Shown: positions 11,761 through 24,200, counted from the stretch's first letter. The stretch is DNA of 64,000 nucleotides from Coptis chinensis (GCA_015680905.1 CM027381.1:89677501-89741500); one strand, 5' to 3'. The notes: generated by a model not told the origin, from the sequence alone. Numbers and translations are program-made.

Positions 11761-14700
11761 TCCTGAATTATTATTAAGGGTATTTTTGTAAATTTCATAT
11801 TAAATCTAGGGTCGTTTGTGTAAATTGATTATCGGGTTTATATTTCAAACGCACGTAACTTACTGAAACTTAACTCAGGAGATTTTAAGTCACGTTAGGT
11901 AATTGGGGAAAAGGAAAATGCGAAAAATTTGACAAAATGCATGTTAGAGAACCAAATAAGCTTATAATATAGCAGTTAGTTTGCACGCATGAGTGGGTTA
12001 TTGTTATAGCCTGCGGTGAGATAGAATGTAGGAAATTAAATTTAACCGGAAGGGGCCGGAAAAATAATCACGATTTTGAAGTCTAATTATGCCTTAAGCC
12101 TAATTGGGTCATATTGGGTTTGGGCCTTAACAAGGTAAACAAGAAAAAAAACAAAAACAAAACCGTGATCGCGACCAAAAAAGAAACGTAAATATGCAAA
12201 AAAAAAAAAATCGCACCAAACAACCCCAAATCGCACCCATCTTTTCCCCAATTTCGCACCTCTTAAGAGAGAGAGACTCAATTCTCCCCAATTTCAGTGA
12301 TCCAAACCAACAATTCCTCACACCCAATCTTAGTAACACTAAAACCAAGCGTGAAGATTCAAATTAGTGGAATTTCATTGCATTTGCTGCGGGTGAGTTT
12401 AATTTGTTTCAAACAACTAGTTTAAACTCATTTCAATGGATTTGATGTGTTACTGAAGCTATTTGAATGGGGTGGTTGTATAATTCGACAGTAGCTATTT
12501 GGAGAGGTGATGGCTTAACGAAATCAGCCGAGAAGAAAGCTAAATGAAGAATTCTTACCGATTTGGTAAGAGATTTTGATATTCTCTAGTTCTATACTTT
12601 GTTTTATAGGGACAGGAATTTTAAAAGCAATGATTCTAAGTTTATATGTATTAGAGTAAATTCAAGCACCCATTCATTGATGAAGTTATTATGGTTGGAG
12701 TGTTGAAATTTGGATGGGATTGTGATGTATTGAAAAAAATAATAATAATAATTGAAATTGGTTGTTGAATGTTTAAGATAGCTTGTTTGGAGAAGATTGA
12801 GTTGAGCTGATATCGGTGGAGCAGCGACTAGCTAGGAGCCATTCTTTCGACTTTAAGAATTATAAATATTCATTCTATTTTAGAGAAGTTTATGTTATTT
12901 ATATACTAATTTAGGATTAGGTCGATTGATGACCCGATTGATAAGGAACACCCTGTAATTATTTCTAGATTTAAGGGTGAATTGAAGAGTGAAATTTGTT
13001 TGTAGTTGGAGTTGGGAAAAATCTTAATCGTTAGTGGAATTGATAGAGTGGTATTGACATAAAGGCCGCGGAGATGTCGAGTATTTATTAAATGGCCTGT
13101 AGCTTATTGTTTTAGTTAGATGAAATTTTTGAAACCATATTCTTAACGCCGAGATTCTTCTCGACTTTCGTGAGATAAGAATTTCCTCGTTAGTTTGATA
13201 AACTCTGGTAAATTTTTGTATACATCTGGTGTTATAGGAGTGATCTCAGTGGATTTGGTTAAGTTTGGGCTTGAGGAGAACGGAGCTTGCTAAGGTAGGA
13301 ACCTACATACCAATATATGGTCCGCTAATTTTCATGCATGATTTGAATTGTTTAAATAGGAAATAGATAGTTGCGTATCAACCATGCATGTATATATGAT
13401 ATTCATGTTTTTGCCTTTGTATTTCCTCGCTATAAACTATATATATAGAGCTTTTCGTGTGAAATGATTTTTTGGTAAAATCGGGTAGCGGAGATTTATT
13501 TTCTTTGTTAAAAGAGAAAACTGGTTTTGGGAAGGGTCTATTGTCTCTTGAAGCCTGTAATGGAGGCAGAGAAAATGATTTTGTAAGCGGGGTAAGGATT
13601 ACCCGGTTGTTTGTAAATATATGTGAGGTTTTTGATTGTCCCGGGATAGAGTTTCGTTTGTTATTTAAAATGATTCACCGTTGGGGAATCATCGGTTGTC
13701 ATTTACTATGACTGGGTGGTTTGGGAGTCATAGGTTGTATGTGATCGATGGGGAAATCAGGGAACTCCCACATGGGACCAACAGTTTTAAAAGGAAAAAA
13801 CTAAATATGTATCTATAGTATTTGGAAATGTTTAAGTTATATATATATATATATATATTACTATGCTTATTATTCGAGGGATTTAGAAAAGAAATTGTGA
13901 ATTCCTATAAAAAGAAGGAACCGCTGTCAGATTTCCCGAGGATTAGTTCAGATTCCAACGGTGGTGTACTATTTTCGAGGTGGTGGGCCACCTTTAAAAG
14001 GATGCATCAATTGGATGTAATCGGGAATTTCTTTTCTAGATAACCATGCTTTGCGTGTCACGCGTTGTATGGTGATTAGATTTTTAATGGGGTTACATGT
14101 TACCTCGATGAAGTTAGGTTTAGACGCGGTCCATATAAGTTAGTCCATCCCGGATGTGTCGAGGATCCCGTTTAGACTTTCGTGTCGAACGGTTGACCTC
14201 ACCGTAGTTAGGTGACGTTTCGTATGGGGGTCGTGGTCACAGGCCAGGGCCGAGCCTGAGCCCTAAAAGCTTTGGAGATTTGGTATGTACTCTAAACACG
14301 ACATTAACATGACTCCGCGGTAAAATTTGGAAAACAACGGTGCATGGTTTTGACCGAAAGCGAAATCGAACCGAGATTGACTATTTGGACCTTTGGCCGA
14401 AAAATTTTTCCTCACCATTCTAATAGAATGCACGCCACAATATTGTAATATGATGATTGTGAAAACTATATTTTGTATATCAATGAAGCATGTCGAGATG
14501 ATTTCTCGCTAGTTAGTGATGTATATATATATAGTTACGATATTTGAATAATTTTATGGAAAACATGTTTTAAATGTTTTCTATAAGTAACTATTTATAA
14601 ACATGCGTTTCTCATGGGCATAGTTGTTTGCTCATCCTACTTAACATTTAGTATAGTATTGTATGGAGGTTTTCCTAACCCTAAGGGATTATGGTTATGC

Positions 14701-15092
14701 AATGATTTGGGAGGATTTCCTTATGCTTGACGAGGACATAGTCAAGTTCATATTTTTGTTTATATAGAGAGACTAGTTTCTTTTGTTGTATATATATAGA
14801 GAGCTAGGTCATTTTGATGTAATAATCGATATGGCAACATGATTCTCCTTGTTTTGTAGATATTGTCATATCCCCGTAGTATTTAAAGTTAAGAGTAGTA
14901 TATATGGTTGTTGGATATATATATGGTTGGAAGAATGAATTATGAGATGTCCGGGGTTATACATGGGTTTTGGGTTTACTTAATGTCGATTAAACAAAGG
15001 AAACTCGCCAAAATTTTGGTAGAATCGGGATAGCGACGCCTCGAGATTCATTCCACGCCCCTCGGGATGTGTGTTGGTCTCGCAAAATAGAA
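11761..15092. mobile_element. Third-level insertion of about 3.3 kb within the hAT transposase gene, unclassified
   Basis: hAT coding similarity is interrupted between the two halves of the transposase. GTAAAG occurs on both sides (11755-11760 and 15093-15098) and may be the target duplication. The interior has no recognisable protein. It includes (TA)n near 13838-13858, a conserved-looking tract near 14990-15075 (ATCGGGATAGCGACGCCTCG) and TTGTCATATCCCCG near 14865. It could be a solo LTR or a large non-autonomous element, but clear TG...CA ends matching the duplication were not found. Confidence 0.55.
11898..11976 (+). repeat. Diverged second copy of a hAT gene segment
   Basis: The 20-mer GCATGTTAGAGAACCAAATA and its surroundings (TTGGGGAAAAGGAAAA before, TTATAATAT after) match the transposase segment at about 15240-15310, where the same bases encode HVREPNSAHN. 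A small piece of a related hAT gene therefore lies inside the third-level insertion. Confidence 0.6.
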
Positions 15093-15098
15093 GTAAAG

Positions 15099-17306
15099 AG
15101 TGGTATGGAGAGTTTAGTTGGTTGGAATATAGTATTCACAAAGATGCCGCGATTTTTTGTCACTATTGTTATCTCTTTAAACCCCGATCGAGGGGTTCAA
15201 GGAGGCGGAGATGTTTTTTCTCACAAGGGGTTTACTAATTGGGAAAGGAAAACCAAATTAAAAGAGCATGTTAGAGAACCAAATAGTGCTCATAATATTG
15301 CTTATAGGGCAACACGGGCATTGCTAAATCAAGAGCAACATATGAAAACATTTGTTGAGAGACAATCCGACCAAGTTCGGCGGATTATCGAATACATCTA
15401 ACTGCAATAACTGATTGTATTAGGTTTCTTTTGAGACAAGGTTTAGCTTTCAGTGGCCATAATGAATCAGAGGAGTCGATCAATAAAGGCAATTTTCTTG
15501 AACTTATATGATTTTTGAAAGATCATAACGAAGTCATTAAGAACGTTCTTGAAAATGCTTCTAAAAATCGGAAATTGACCTCGCCTGATATACAAAAAGA
15601 GATTGTGAATGCAACTATTATGGAAACTACAAATGCTATTTTAAAGGATTATGAAAATTCATTGTTTGCTATTTTAGTCGATGAAGCACGTGATATATCA
15701 ATTAAAGAGCAAATGGCCTTGTTTTTCTTTATGTCGATATGAAAGGTTAGTTGAGACAGAGATTTTTTGGAGTTTGCATTTTAAGGAAACTAGTGAAGAA
15801 CACTTTTGTTTAAGTAAAATTTTTTAGTTGTTTTTTAATTATGGGTTAAGCATATCTAGACTGCGTGGACAAGGCTATGATGGGGCCAACAATAATATCA
15901 GTAACACTTAAAAAGGCAATTGATGAGTTGTTCTCTAAGCATGGGTTAAGCATATTTAGAAGGTGGACAAAGGGTATGATGGGGCTAGCAATATACAAGG
16001 TGATTTGAATGGCCTAAAAACACTTATAATGAAAGAGAATGAGTCTACATTTTATGTTCATTGTTTCGCTCATCGCCTTCAGTTAGCCCCTTGTATTAGT
16101 TGCAAAGAACCATGAGTCAATTGTTAACCTTTTTGTTCTCTCTAATGTGGTAAATAATGTTGGAGCATCATGTGTTTAATTTAGATATGTTACGCGAAGC
16201 AATGAAGGCTAGAGTTGTTGCAGCCTTACAAAGCGGAGAAATTTCAAGTGGCAAAGGGTTGAATCAAGAGACTAGTCTTAAACGATCTGGTGACACTCGA
16301 TGGGGCTCACACTATTATACACTTCTTGACATGATAAACACTTATGGTTCAGTACTTGATATGCTTGATAATATAGTGGAAGATGGTTCAAACTCAGAAC
16401 AAAGAGGTGAGGCTTACGGATTATTGATTTTAGTGCAGTCTTTTGAATTTATCTTAAATTTGCATTTGATGAAAGCGATACTAGGAATTAGTAATGATTT
16501 GTGAAAGGTTTTACAGCGTGAAGACCAAGACATTGTCAATACTATGGTTCTTGTTAAAATAATAAAGGTACGCTTACAGAAGATGAGAGATGATTGGTGG
16601 GATAGTCTCCTGATTGAAGTTTCTTCACTATATATATGCCAAACATGATGTGGTTGTTCCAAATATGGAAGAGAGGTATGTGGCTCGAGGGAGGTCTCGA
16701 CGAAGAATGGAAGGAACCACTAATTTACATTACTATCGTGTTGGATTATTTTATCACTGTATTGATTTGCAACTTCAAGAGTTAAACAATCGGTTTAATG
16801 AAGCAAACACATAATTAATTACTTCTTTGCATGACATGTCTTGATCCTTGTGAGTCGTTTGCTGCTTTCGATAAACAAAAGTTGATTCATTTTGCTCGAC
16901 TTTATCCCGATGATTTTTCAGAGATAGATTAGATGGAATTAGCGGATAAGCTTGAGAATTATATCATTGATGTGCGTTCCGATACTAAGTTTGGCAAAGT
17001 AAATGGAATTAGAGGCCTAGCCAAAAAAATGGTTGAGACGAAGAAAGGCATTGTGTACCCTCTTATGTATTTGTTGATTAAGTTGGCGCTGATTTTACCT
17101 GTTGCTACTGCTACTGTGGAGAGGGCATTTTCTGCTATGAATATCATAAAGAATCGTCTACACAATCGGATAACAGATGAATGGTTGAATGATTATTTAA
17201 TAACATACATTGAAAAAGAAGTTTTTGATAGCATTGATACCAAGTTGATCTTGCAACGCTTCCAAAAGATGAAGAATGATGACAAAAAAGAAGGTCGCCG
17301 GGGATA
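15099..17306 (+). pseudogene. hAT transposase-like gene, central and C-terminal part (DUF4371 and hAT dimerisation)
   Basis: The sequence resumes with WYGEFSWLEYSIHKDAA and the cysteine-rich TTF-finger CHYCYLFK. It shifts frame near 15200 and continues with GFTNWERKTKLKEH, then LTSPDIQKEIVNA and ILVDEARDISIKEQM (DUF4371 region). After several stops come GYDGASN, TRWGSHYYTLL and NLHLMKAILGISNDL. The C-terminal hAT dimerisation domain is open at 16933-17306, with LALILPVATATVERAFSAMN and IKNRLHNR, ending at TAA. At least five frame breaks and a partial internal duplication (15840-15995) make it non-functional. Plants carry many such hAT-derived genes; this one has no sign of domestication. Confidence 0.88.
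15838..15997 (+). repeat. Internal partial duplication in the hAT pseudogene
   Basis: A block of roughly 55 bp, starting ATGGGTTAAGCATAT and ending TATGATGGGGC(C/T)A(A/G)CAATA, occurs at about 15840-15896 and again at about 15940-15995, separated by AAGGCAATTGATGAGTTG. Both copies encode the LSI...GYDGA motif of the transposase. Confidence 0.75.
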
Positions 17307-17518
17307 ACATGAATAAGTATTTGTTTAGATTGAATTATTTTTTCTTTTCTTATTTTTTTTATATTACAATTATTTTATATGATTTTTTTATGTTCGAAAT
17401 ATACTTTTTTTGTGATCGGGTTTAAATTTTTAGTTAAAAAAAAAATTAGTGTATTGTTTTTTTTTATGCTTGGTTTCTGGGTGGCTCACCCTCACTTACA
17501 TTCCTAGCTCCACCACTG

Positions 17519-19600
17519 CTTGCACCTCCAGGTATGAGTTTATCTCTAGCTCCAGAAGCATCATGCACACATTGCAACTTCAAGTCTTCATACTTTCCCT
17601 TCAGTTCTAAAAAGTCCTTAGAAAGTACATACTTACCATTTTCCACCTCACTAAACAAAGTCTCATAAAGATTTTTAGTCAACTTTGCTACCGATTTGCA
17701 TTTATTTGCAAAATCTTTAATTTTTACCAACTTAGCTTGCTCCATCTTGAGCTGACGTACTAGATCACTATTTTCCAAAGCCAATCCGACCTTCTCTGCA
17801 CCCAAATCGTCATATTTTTTTCTTCAAAACATCATAGTACGTCATCTTTCTGCAGCTTCAAAACATAATGAACATTCACGCAGCTCCTCATTAGCTTTCT
17901 CCAGCTCCGCATGAGCCACATCCAAATTTCTCTTATAGGTATCACCAACCAAAGGCAATCGTTTTAGATGTTGGTAACTAACAAGCAGCTGCAAAAACAA
18001 ATCAAAGTCCTCATGACAGAAAAAATCAAAACACCACAAAGATGGCACAAAACGGAGTACTTACATAACATAGGTTAACATCCATGGATTTCAGATTATC
18101 CACCAGCTCTTTGCCTTCAGCCAACTCCTTCATGTCACCATCCAAAACAATACTATCCAACAAACAGCTCGCCACCAATGGTGACTTAAAGCTACAATCA
18201 GATCGCTTCACCAAATAGAATTTTCCCATTTTAGGATGAACATACGACAAACTCCTATCAAGCTAGCTTAGCACTTTTGCTCCGTGTTTGCATCCCCTTA
18301 GCACAATCATTCATAACACTTCTTTGCTTCACAGTAGGAGAAGAAACGTACAACAGTCGCACCACCGACCTCCTTATCAAAAACATCCAAGTCAAACTCA
18401 CTAAGGTCAATAGTTTTAGAGAGAGATGGACCATCCATCGCCACCTTCCCATCACAAGTTCCTATAATCCCCACATTATCAGCAACATCACAGACCTTCT
18501 TTTTCAAATTTAGTGGTCGAACTGCCACAATCACCTCCTCCAGATCAAAGAAAGAGCCTTCTTGGCGCAGAAGACATTCTTGGTCATTCTCACCCACAGG
18601 ACGATTGCTAACAGAAAGTAACATCAAATTATTTCCAGCATTTGAACTACCCCCAAGGTTACCACCAGTCCTCATCCGAGCTGACAGACACACACCTCTC
18701 GGTTCGTTCACAACAGCTTCAGCCACCTCGTTCCCCATGACAAAGTCTGAATCACTCATAAGTGAAGGACGTTTCTTCTTACTCCTTCCTCCCTTATTGA
18801 TTCCTTTAATTCTCTTCGAAGAGAAAAATCTTGACACCACATGAAGTTTCCTCTTTTTCTCACCACGACTCAAACACGCAAAGCCTTTAATCACCTTTCG
18901 CTTAGTTCGCTTGGGAATAAAGACCTCTACAAAACAAAAACAAAGAAGTTCATTGTCACTCAAAATCAGAACGCATCAAGACTAGCCCAACAAATAAAAA
19001 CCTACCATCAAAGTTACAAATCCTAGTCCTCAAAGAGCAACCAGAAGCACAATAGTCTCCAAAGACTAAAAACAGCTTCCTCTCCCACGATCTATCATAC
19101 ATCCCCTCCAAGACCAACGACCTCCCAGGCATGGTCATTAACCCATAATTTTTCAACTTCGACGTCTTCATAGAAAAGTGGTCTAGCATATCACCAACAG
19201 TAATACAATACTCCCCCATCATGTTTAGCAAGTCAAAGACTTTAAACAACCTCCAACTGTTGCTCGCGAACTGGCAAGGGGCTTTGTTATAAAAGTTTAG
19301 GAAATCTACAATTAGTTTCAAGAAAGGCAGTTGTAACCCAACCTCCAGCTGACCGTAGCAAACCACTATTCCCTCATTCTTGGGAGGAACATACTCACTA
19401 CTAAAAACATTGTCACCTTTACCTAATTCACAAATATCCAAGCCAGGTAGATCAATACCAAACCGATTCTTCAGATCGTTACCGGACTATTTGTTCAGAT
19501 TGTCAAGATCATCTACCGTTTTGTCACCTACAGCCCTAGGTGATAACATATTAAAACAAGAGGAATCTCCAGACACACTTACGACAGTTTCCGAAACAGT
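17519..19600 (-). pseudogene. Antisense ORF of the LTR retrotransposon (gypsy 'Transposase_28'-like), spliced, decayed
   Basis: On the strand opposite gag lies a multi-exon coding sequence. Its N-terminal part (about 19560-19006) includes FGIDLPGLDICELGKGDN, YGQLEVGLQLPFLKLIVDFL and ASNSWRLFKVFDLLNM, the pattern of the plant 'putative gypsy type transposon' family (PF04195-like). An intron (19005-18927, donor GTAGGT, acceptor TTGTAG) precedes a basic exon (KRTKRKVIKGF, GGRSKKKRPSL, nuclear-signal-like). Later parts (18250-18060 and 17990-17519) are helical and heptad-like (HAELEKANEELREC, LVRQLKMEQAKL), suggesting a coiled coil. In-frame stops occur (NLNK-stop at about 19484, and near 17850 and 18255). 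The 3' end is cut by the hAT and continues at 10774-10658. Antisense ORFs of this kind are known from Tat-lineage elements; their role is unknown. Confidence 0.75.
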
Positions 19601-20090
19601 TGCATAGCTGTCAAAAATATAAAAAAAATCCTAGTTTCTCTCCAAAAGAATCACCAGGTCGAGCGTCACCCAAGATCCAAACTACCAATGACACAACGAA
19701 AGCAAAGAGCATAAAGAAGACACAAACAATTCAAAAAGAAAACTCACCTTCAGATGACCTCCTCACTAAGAATGCCGTGGATAACACAACCTTTCAAGCC
19801 TCAAGTTTTATGCCCAGCTATCAAGGCAAAACAAACCCCAAGACAAGTACGTACTATGACAAGTCCCACGTCATACGTACCTCGTTATGACCAAAACCTT
19901 GTCAACACGTTTCTTTCACATTTAAGGTTTTGCACAAAAACCAAGAACTGACCCAGACGACAGAACAAACCTGTTTATCCAGCTCATCCACCTCACAAAG
20001 TCCTCCGGACCACTAGTCATTCTCTTATATGCTTCCCACGTGTGAACCTACTATCTCATCAAATCCCCCCAATGAACAAGAACGAACTAA

Positions 20091-20103
20091 TGAGAGGGGG
20101 CTG
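20091..20103 (+). other. Polypurine tract
   Basis: TGAGAGGGGG, followed by CTG, lies immediately before the right LTR, the expected position of the plus-strand primer of an LTR retrotransposon. Confidence 0.7.
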
Positions 20104-20730
20104 TGTGAGGGACTAATATACACAACCAATGTATATAATACACGTGTCCAGCACAACTCATCAAGAGAACATTCCCCCCTCATGATAGCTCGCTTCATAG
20201 CGAACCAAACTGTCTCTCCATCACGAATTGACACCATCAGAAGACACCTCCATCGACGAACTCATGACAAATCGCTTCACAGCGAACCAACATAATCACT
20301 TCGCCTAACGACCTCATACACTCACCCTACGACCTCACTCCAAAGTGACTCAAGTCGAATAGATGATCTCGTCCTAGAGCGACCTCCATAGTGCTCGCTC
20401 ACCCCATTCCATAACGGCTAGTAACGTACGCCTTCACTGATGTATTCAAGGCTGCAGCTTCAGTCGTGCACCTCATCAATTGCCATAATTCGTCATCATG
20501 ACCTTAAAACCAGGATCTGACCTGACGTTAAAGAAAAGGAAGGATCGCCAATGTTTTATATATAAAGGAGACAGGAACTACGTCTGACCTGATTCAAGTC
20601 TCGCCTTAGTAGAAATGACTTGATACGTAGGCAGTTCGCTCAGAACGAACTCGATCAATTCAATCCCACAAACACCCTTCTCCCCGATTATTGCCTACAT
20701 TTGTAAGTTGAACCAATTAGAACCTTTACA
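20104..20730 (+). repeat. 3' LTR
   Basis: Right long terminal repeat, the same TGTGAG...TTTACA ends as the left copy. It keeps a TATA-like TTTATATATAAAGG at about 20550, which the left copy has lost (TTCTTTTTAAAAGG). Confidence 0.9.
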
Positions 20731-20735
20731 CTTAT

Positions 20736-21263
20736 TATCCTCAATTCCTCATTTATAAAACAAACATAACTATATTGAGAATCCTGAATATATTTAAGAC
20801 ATTTGAAAGTTGAAACCCAAAATATATTTGGAAGTCCGTGTTCATAACTCAAAAGGATAAAGTTGTTATTTCGTTCCCCATTCACCGTGAATCCAATCAT
20901 ATTTGTTATTCTCACTCAAACAGACAAAACACACTAAAATCCAAAACCACAACCATCGTTGATTTCATTTATTAACGTTGCAGTACGCATCCACAACAAA
21001 TCCTTTTCGACCCCCTACTAATGTTTCACCAATAAAAGTAGTCTAGTAGCAGGTGAACCGTAAAGCGGTATATCCTCTGAACAACATTCAAAAGGGCGAA
21101 CAACTCATAATTCGTCGTTTAGTCCACTTAAAAACACTTCTCTCTCTCAAAATCTCTGGGGCGACACACTCGAAGCTCCAATCTTCGTTCAGATCGCCCC
21201 TTATTTCTTTATCTTTATATATAACTCAACTCTTCCTCATTCGATTCCACCAAAGAAAAGAAA
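20736..21263 (+). promoter_or_regulatory. Upstream region of the plastidial pyruvate kinase gene
   Basis: This is the only room for the promoter between the retrotransposon and the start codon. A TATA-like TTTATATATAAC lies at about 21213-21224, only 40 bp before the ATG, so it may be leader rather than the core promoter. CT-rich leader-like sequence (TTCTCTCTCTCAAAATCTCT) lies at about 21138-21160. The transcription start cannot be fixed by eye. Confidence 0.3.
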
Positions 21264-24200
21264 ATGGCCCAAGCTTTACATTTCACAATCCCGACCTCCA
21301 CACCACTAAACCGAAACCGAAAATTCCAGCCATCAAAACCATCCATCATCTCACTCCCACGAATCCCGATGCTTAAAAAACAGATCTCAGCCGTTTATTC
21401 CGAAACGGATTCAACCCCTAGGGTTTTGACTGCAGAGAACGGAACAACGGGTGGGATAGAAGTGGATACGGTGACGGAAGTGGAAATGAAAGAGAATGGG
21501 TTTAGAAGTACACGTAGGACGAAATTGGTGTGTACAATTGGACCCATGAGTTGTGGGTTTGAACAATTGGAAGCATTAGCAGTGGGTGGAATGAATGTGG
21601 CTAGAATTAATATGTGTCATGGGACACGTGAGTGGCATAGAGGTGTGATTGATAAGGTTAGGAGGTTGAATGAAGAGAAAGGTTATGCTGTTGCTATTAT
21701 GATGGATACTGAAGGTAGTGAGATTCATATGGGTGATTTTGGTGCTGGTGCTACTTCTGCTAAAGCTGAGGTACCCACTTTTTCCATTTCATCATACTTT
21801 CGATTTCTTGTTTATCGATTTTTTATGTGTTTATATTGTTTGATACCAAAAATAAAATTAGACTAGTATGTAGTTAGATGAATTCGACAAGCATCACCAA
21901 CAAGTTGACGAGTCTCTCATAGAAATGAAAAACGATGTAGCTATAAATATTATTCAAAGGGCACCAAGATACCGAAATTTTTATTTTTTGTAGGTCTACT
22001 AATATATGTGTTGGTACGGAGTATAGGTTAAAGGGCTTATCTATTGATTTAATTATTGTATCTCGTACTAAATAGGTTTAGGGGCTGGGACTTGAAATCA
22101 TGTATGCCAGGAATTCTGTTTTACAAGTATCTAGTGTGTTTTATAAGTGAATCACGAAATAGTGATTATGTACTGTTAGACATGCAATAATTCCTTTCTA
22201 TCATTGGTTGTACACTTACAATCATGTCATGTTCTGCTACTAGAGCATTAAGTTTCCAAGAGAAGGAATATTTGGTGTAGTTTCTTTTTTCCTGATATTG
22301 TCTCGCCTAATATGACGTGGTCAATATTTTTAAAATTGCATGAAGGGTCTCATTGTTTAGTGAAGTATAATATAACTGCCTCTTACAAGTGAACACACAT
22401 TCTTCTTTCATCTCGGCAGTCCCTCATTTCCGGATTTTGCTTGTGCTAATTGGAGATTTGTTTTTATTTCAGGACGGAGAGATCTGGACTTTCAGTGTGC
22501 GTGCCTTTGAATCAGCTCTTCCGGAATATACCATCAGCGTAAACTACGATGGGTTTGCTGAAGGTCACAATTTCTAACACCCCTATTTTCCTAAGACATT
22601 ACCATAGCCACACCACACTACTGTTAAAGAAGCTTACTGAATTTGATTCAATATATTTGAATGTCATGCAGACGTGAAAGTTGGTGATGAACTCCTTGTG
22701 GATGGAGGAATGGTGAGGTTTGATGTTATTGAGAAAATCGGCCCAGATGTTAAGTGCCGCTGCACTGATCCTGGGCTTTTGTTACCACGAGCTAATCTGA
22801 CTTTCTGGAGAGATGGAAGTCTGGTTCGAGAACGAAATGCCATGCTTCCCACAATTTCTTCAAAGGTTGGTGACTTGAATTAAATTCCTGCATTTATTAT
22901 GATGAAATGGGTTTTGTTGGTTTACTTTGGAATGTGTATGGCTGCTTGTGTGTATTTTCACTGCTAAGGCCTGATGAATAGTGCTATATTATGAGAAGAA
23001 GCAATAGTGAGCAAAAAAAGTAGGTGGTGTAAACATACTACCAAAAGCAAGCAACACCACAACACACACACACACACACACACAAAACCTTCACTTTATC
23101 ACTGTTTTCTCTGACTATTAGAAGCATGTGAATGAGTCAAGTGTTAATGGTCTCTCAAACTGCTAGCAAGTTTTCATTTAACTTTTGACATTTTCTCCTT
23201 CCTGAGAAAGAAAAAAACCTGGGATGTATATTACAACGGATGCCTATGAAAATAAGTTTGTCCTCTCTTTTTTCCCCTTGCAGGATTGGCTGGATATTGA
23301 TTTTGGGATTGCAGAGGGTGTTGATTTCATTGCAATTTCGTTTGTTAAGTCTGCAGAAGTCATTAACCATCTTAAGAGTTACATTGCTGCACGATCCCGT
23401 GACAGGCAAGCATTACTGTTCTCTTTTTCTTTTGTTATCTCTGTTTATGCTGGTAATATATTTCTCTTGTAAATACTAGTGTCACGCACTGCAAAGTCCT
23501 AGCTCCAAAATCCAGATTTGGGGTTTATTATGTCGGTGATCAGTTACCTTAATTGTTGAGTCCCTGTAAAAGCTAAATAGGCACCAAGAAATGAGAAAGG
23601 TGGACAGTATCAAAAGCCCCAAACAGTCAAAACTAAGGGTGTGTTTGGCAACTAGGATTTTAGGGTGGAATTCATAATATATTTCCGAAAATTAAGAATC
23701 ACCATGTTTGGCAACCTTTTCTGCACTGTAATGGAAACCTCAAATCCCCAAAATCAAGAAATTGTAAATTTTTATAGGGGGCAGAAACTTGAGATTTCCA
23801 TATATTTAGGAATTTTAACTACTTGAAATTGTAAGTCTTGGAATTATATTTTCAATTCCAATTCCAAAGGAAAACTTCCAAACATACCCTATAGGGAAAA
23901 CACAATTCCAACCTCAAATATGTATAGTGCAGAATGGCAGAGCATGCTACAGGCGTCTGAGCAGAAATTTTCTTCTTCTTCCTAGCTAGCAGTATCTTCT
24001 CCCCTCTATCTCTGTTTCTCTCATCTTCCTAGCCACTTTTCTTCTTCCTCTGTATCCCCCCCCCCCCACATAGATAAAAATAAAGTTGGAGAGAGAGGTT
24101 ACAAAGATGGTGTTAATTGTAGATTTCTGTTTTGGGAAGGAACAAAAAAAATGAAAGCTAGAATATAATTGGGTTACCATTTCATGTATTTTATGTGAAA

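Larger units (their letters stand above)
10775..17518 (+). mobile_element. hAT-superfamily DNA transposon, decayed, with an internal insertion
   Basis: The element starts CAGTGGAAGAGCCAGG and ends with the inverse of CAGTGGTGGAGCTAGG, typical hAT terminal inverted repeats. The flanking octamers are CTTTCACC (10767-10774) and CTTGCACC (17519-17526), the 8-bp duplication expected of hAT with one mismatch. It carries a TTF-zinc-finger/DUF4371/hAT-dimerisation transposase-like gene in the plus direction, disabled by stops, frameshifts and a 3.3-kb insertion. It lies in the antisense ORF of the surrounding LTR retrotransposon. Confidence 0.92.
6788..20730 (+). mobile_element. LTR retrotransposon, non-autonomous, probably Ty3/gypsy Tat-like, hosting nested insertions
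   Basis: Two direct repeats of about 626 bp (6788-7413 and 20104-20730) begin TGTGAGGGAC and end CTTTACA, giving the canonical TG...CA ends. Flanking pentamers are CTCAT (6783-6787) and CTTAT (20731-20735), a target duplication with one mismatch. A TTGGCGCC primer-binding-type site follows the left LTR and a GAGAGGGGG polypurine tract precedes the right LTR. Between them are a decayed gag, a tandem array and an antisense ORF. No protease, reverse transcriptase or integrase was found, so it depended on another element. Removing the 6.7-kb hAT insertion leaves about 7.2 kb. Gag form, antisense ORF and primer site suggest the Tat lineage; this is inference. Confidence 0.9.

Noticed and set aside
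11757..15092. Calling the third-level insert a solo LTR
   Set aside because: It starts with TG after AAAG, but no CA end followed by a matching pentamer was found at the right junction, so it is left unclassified.
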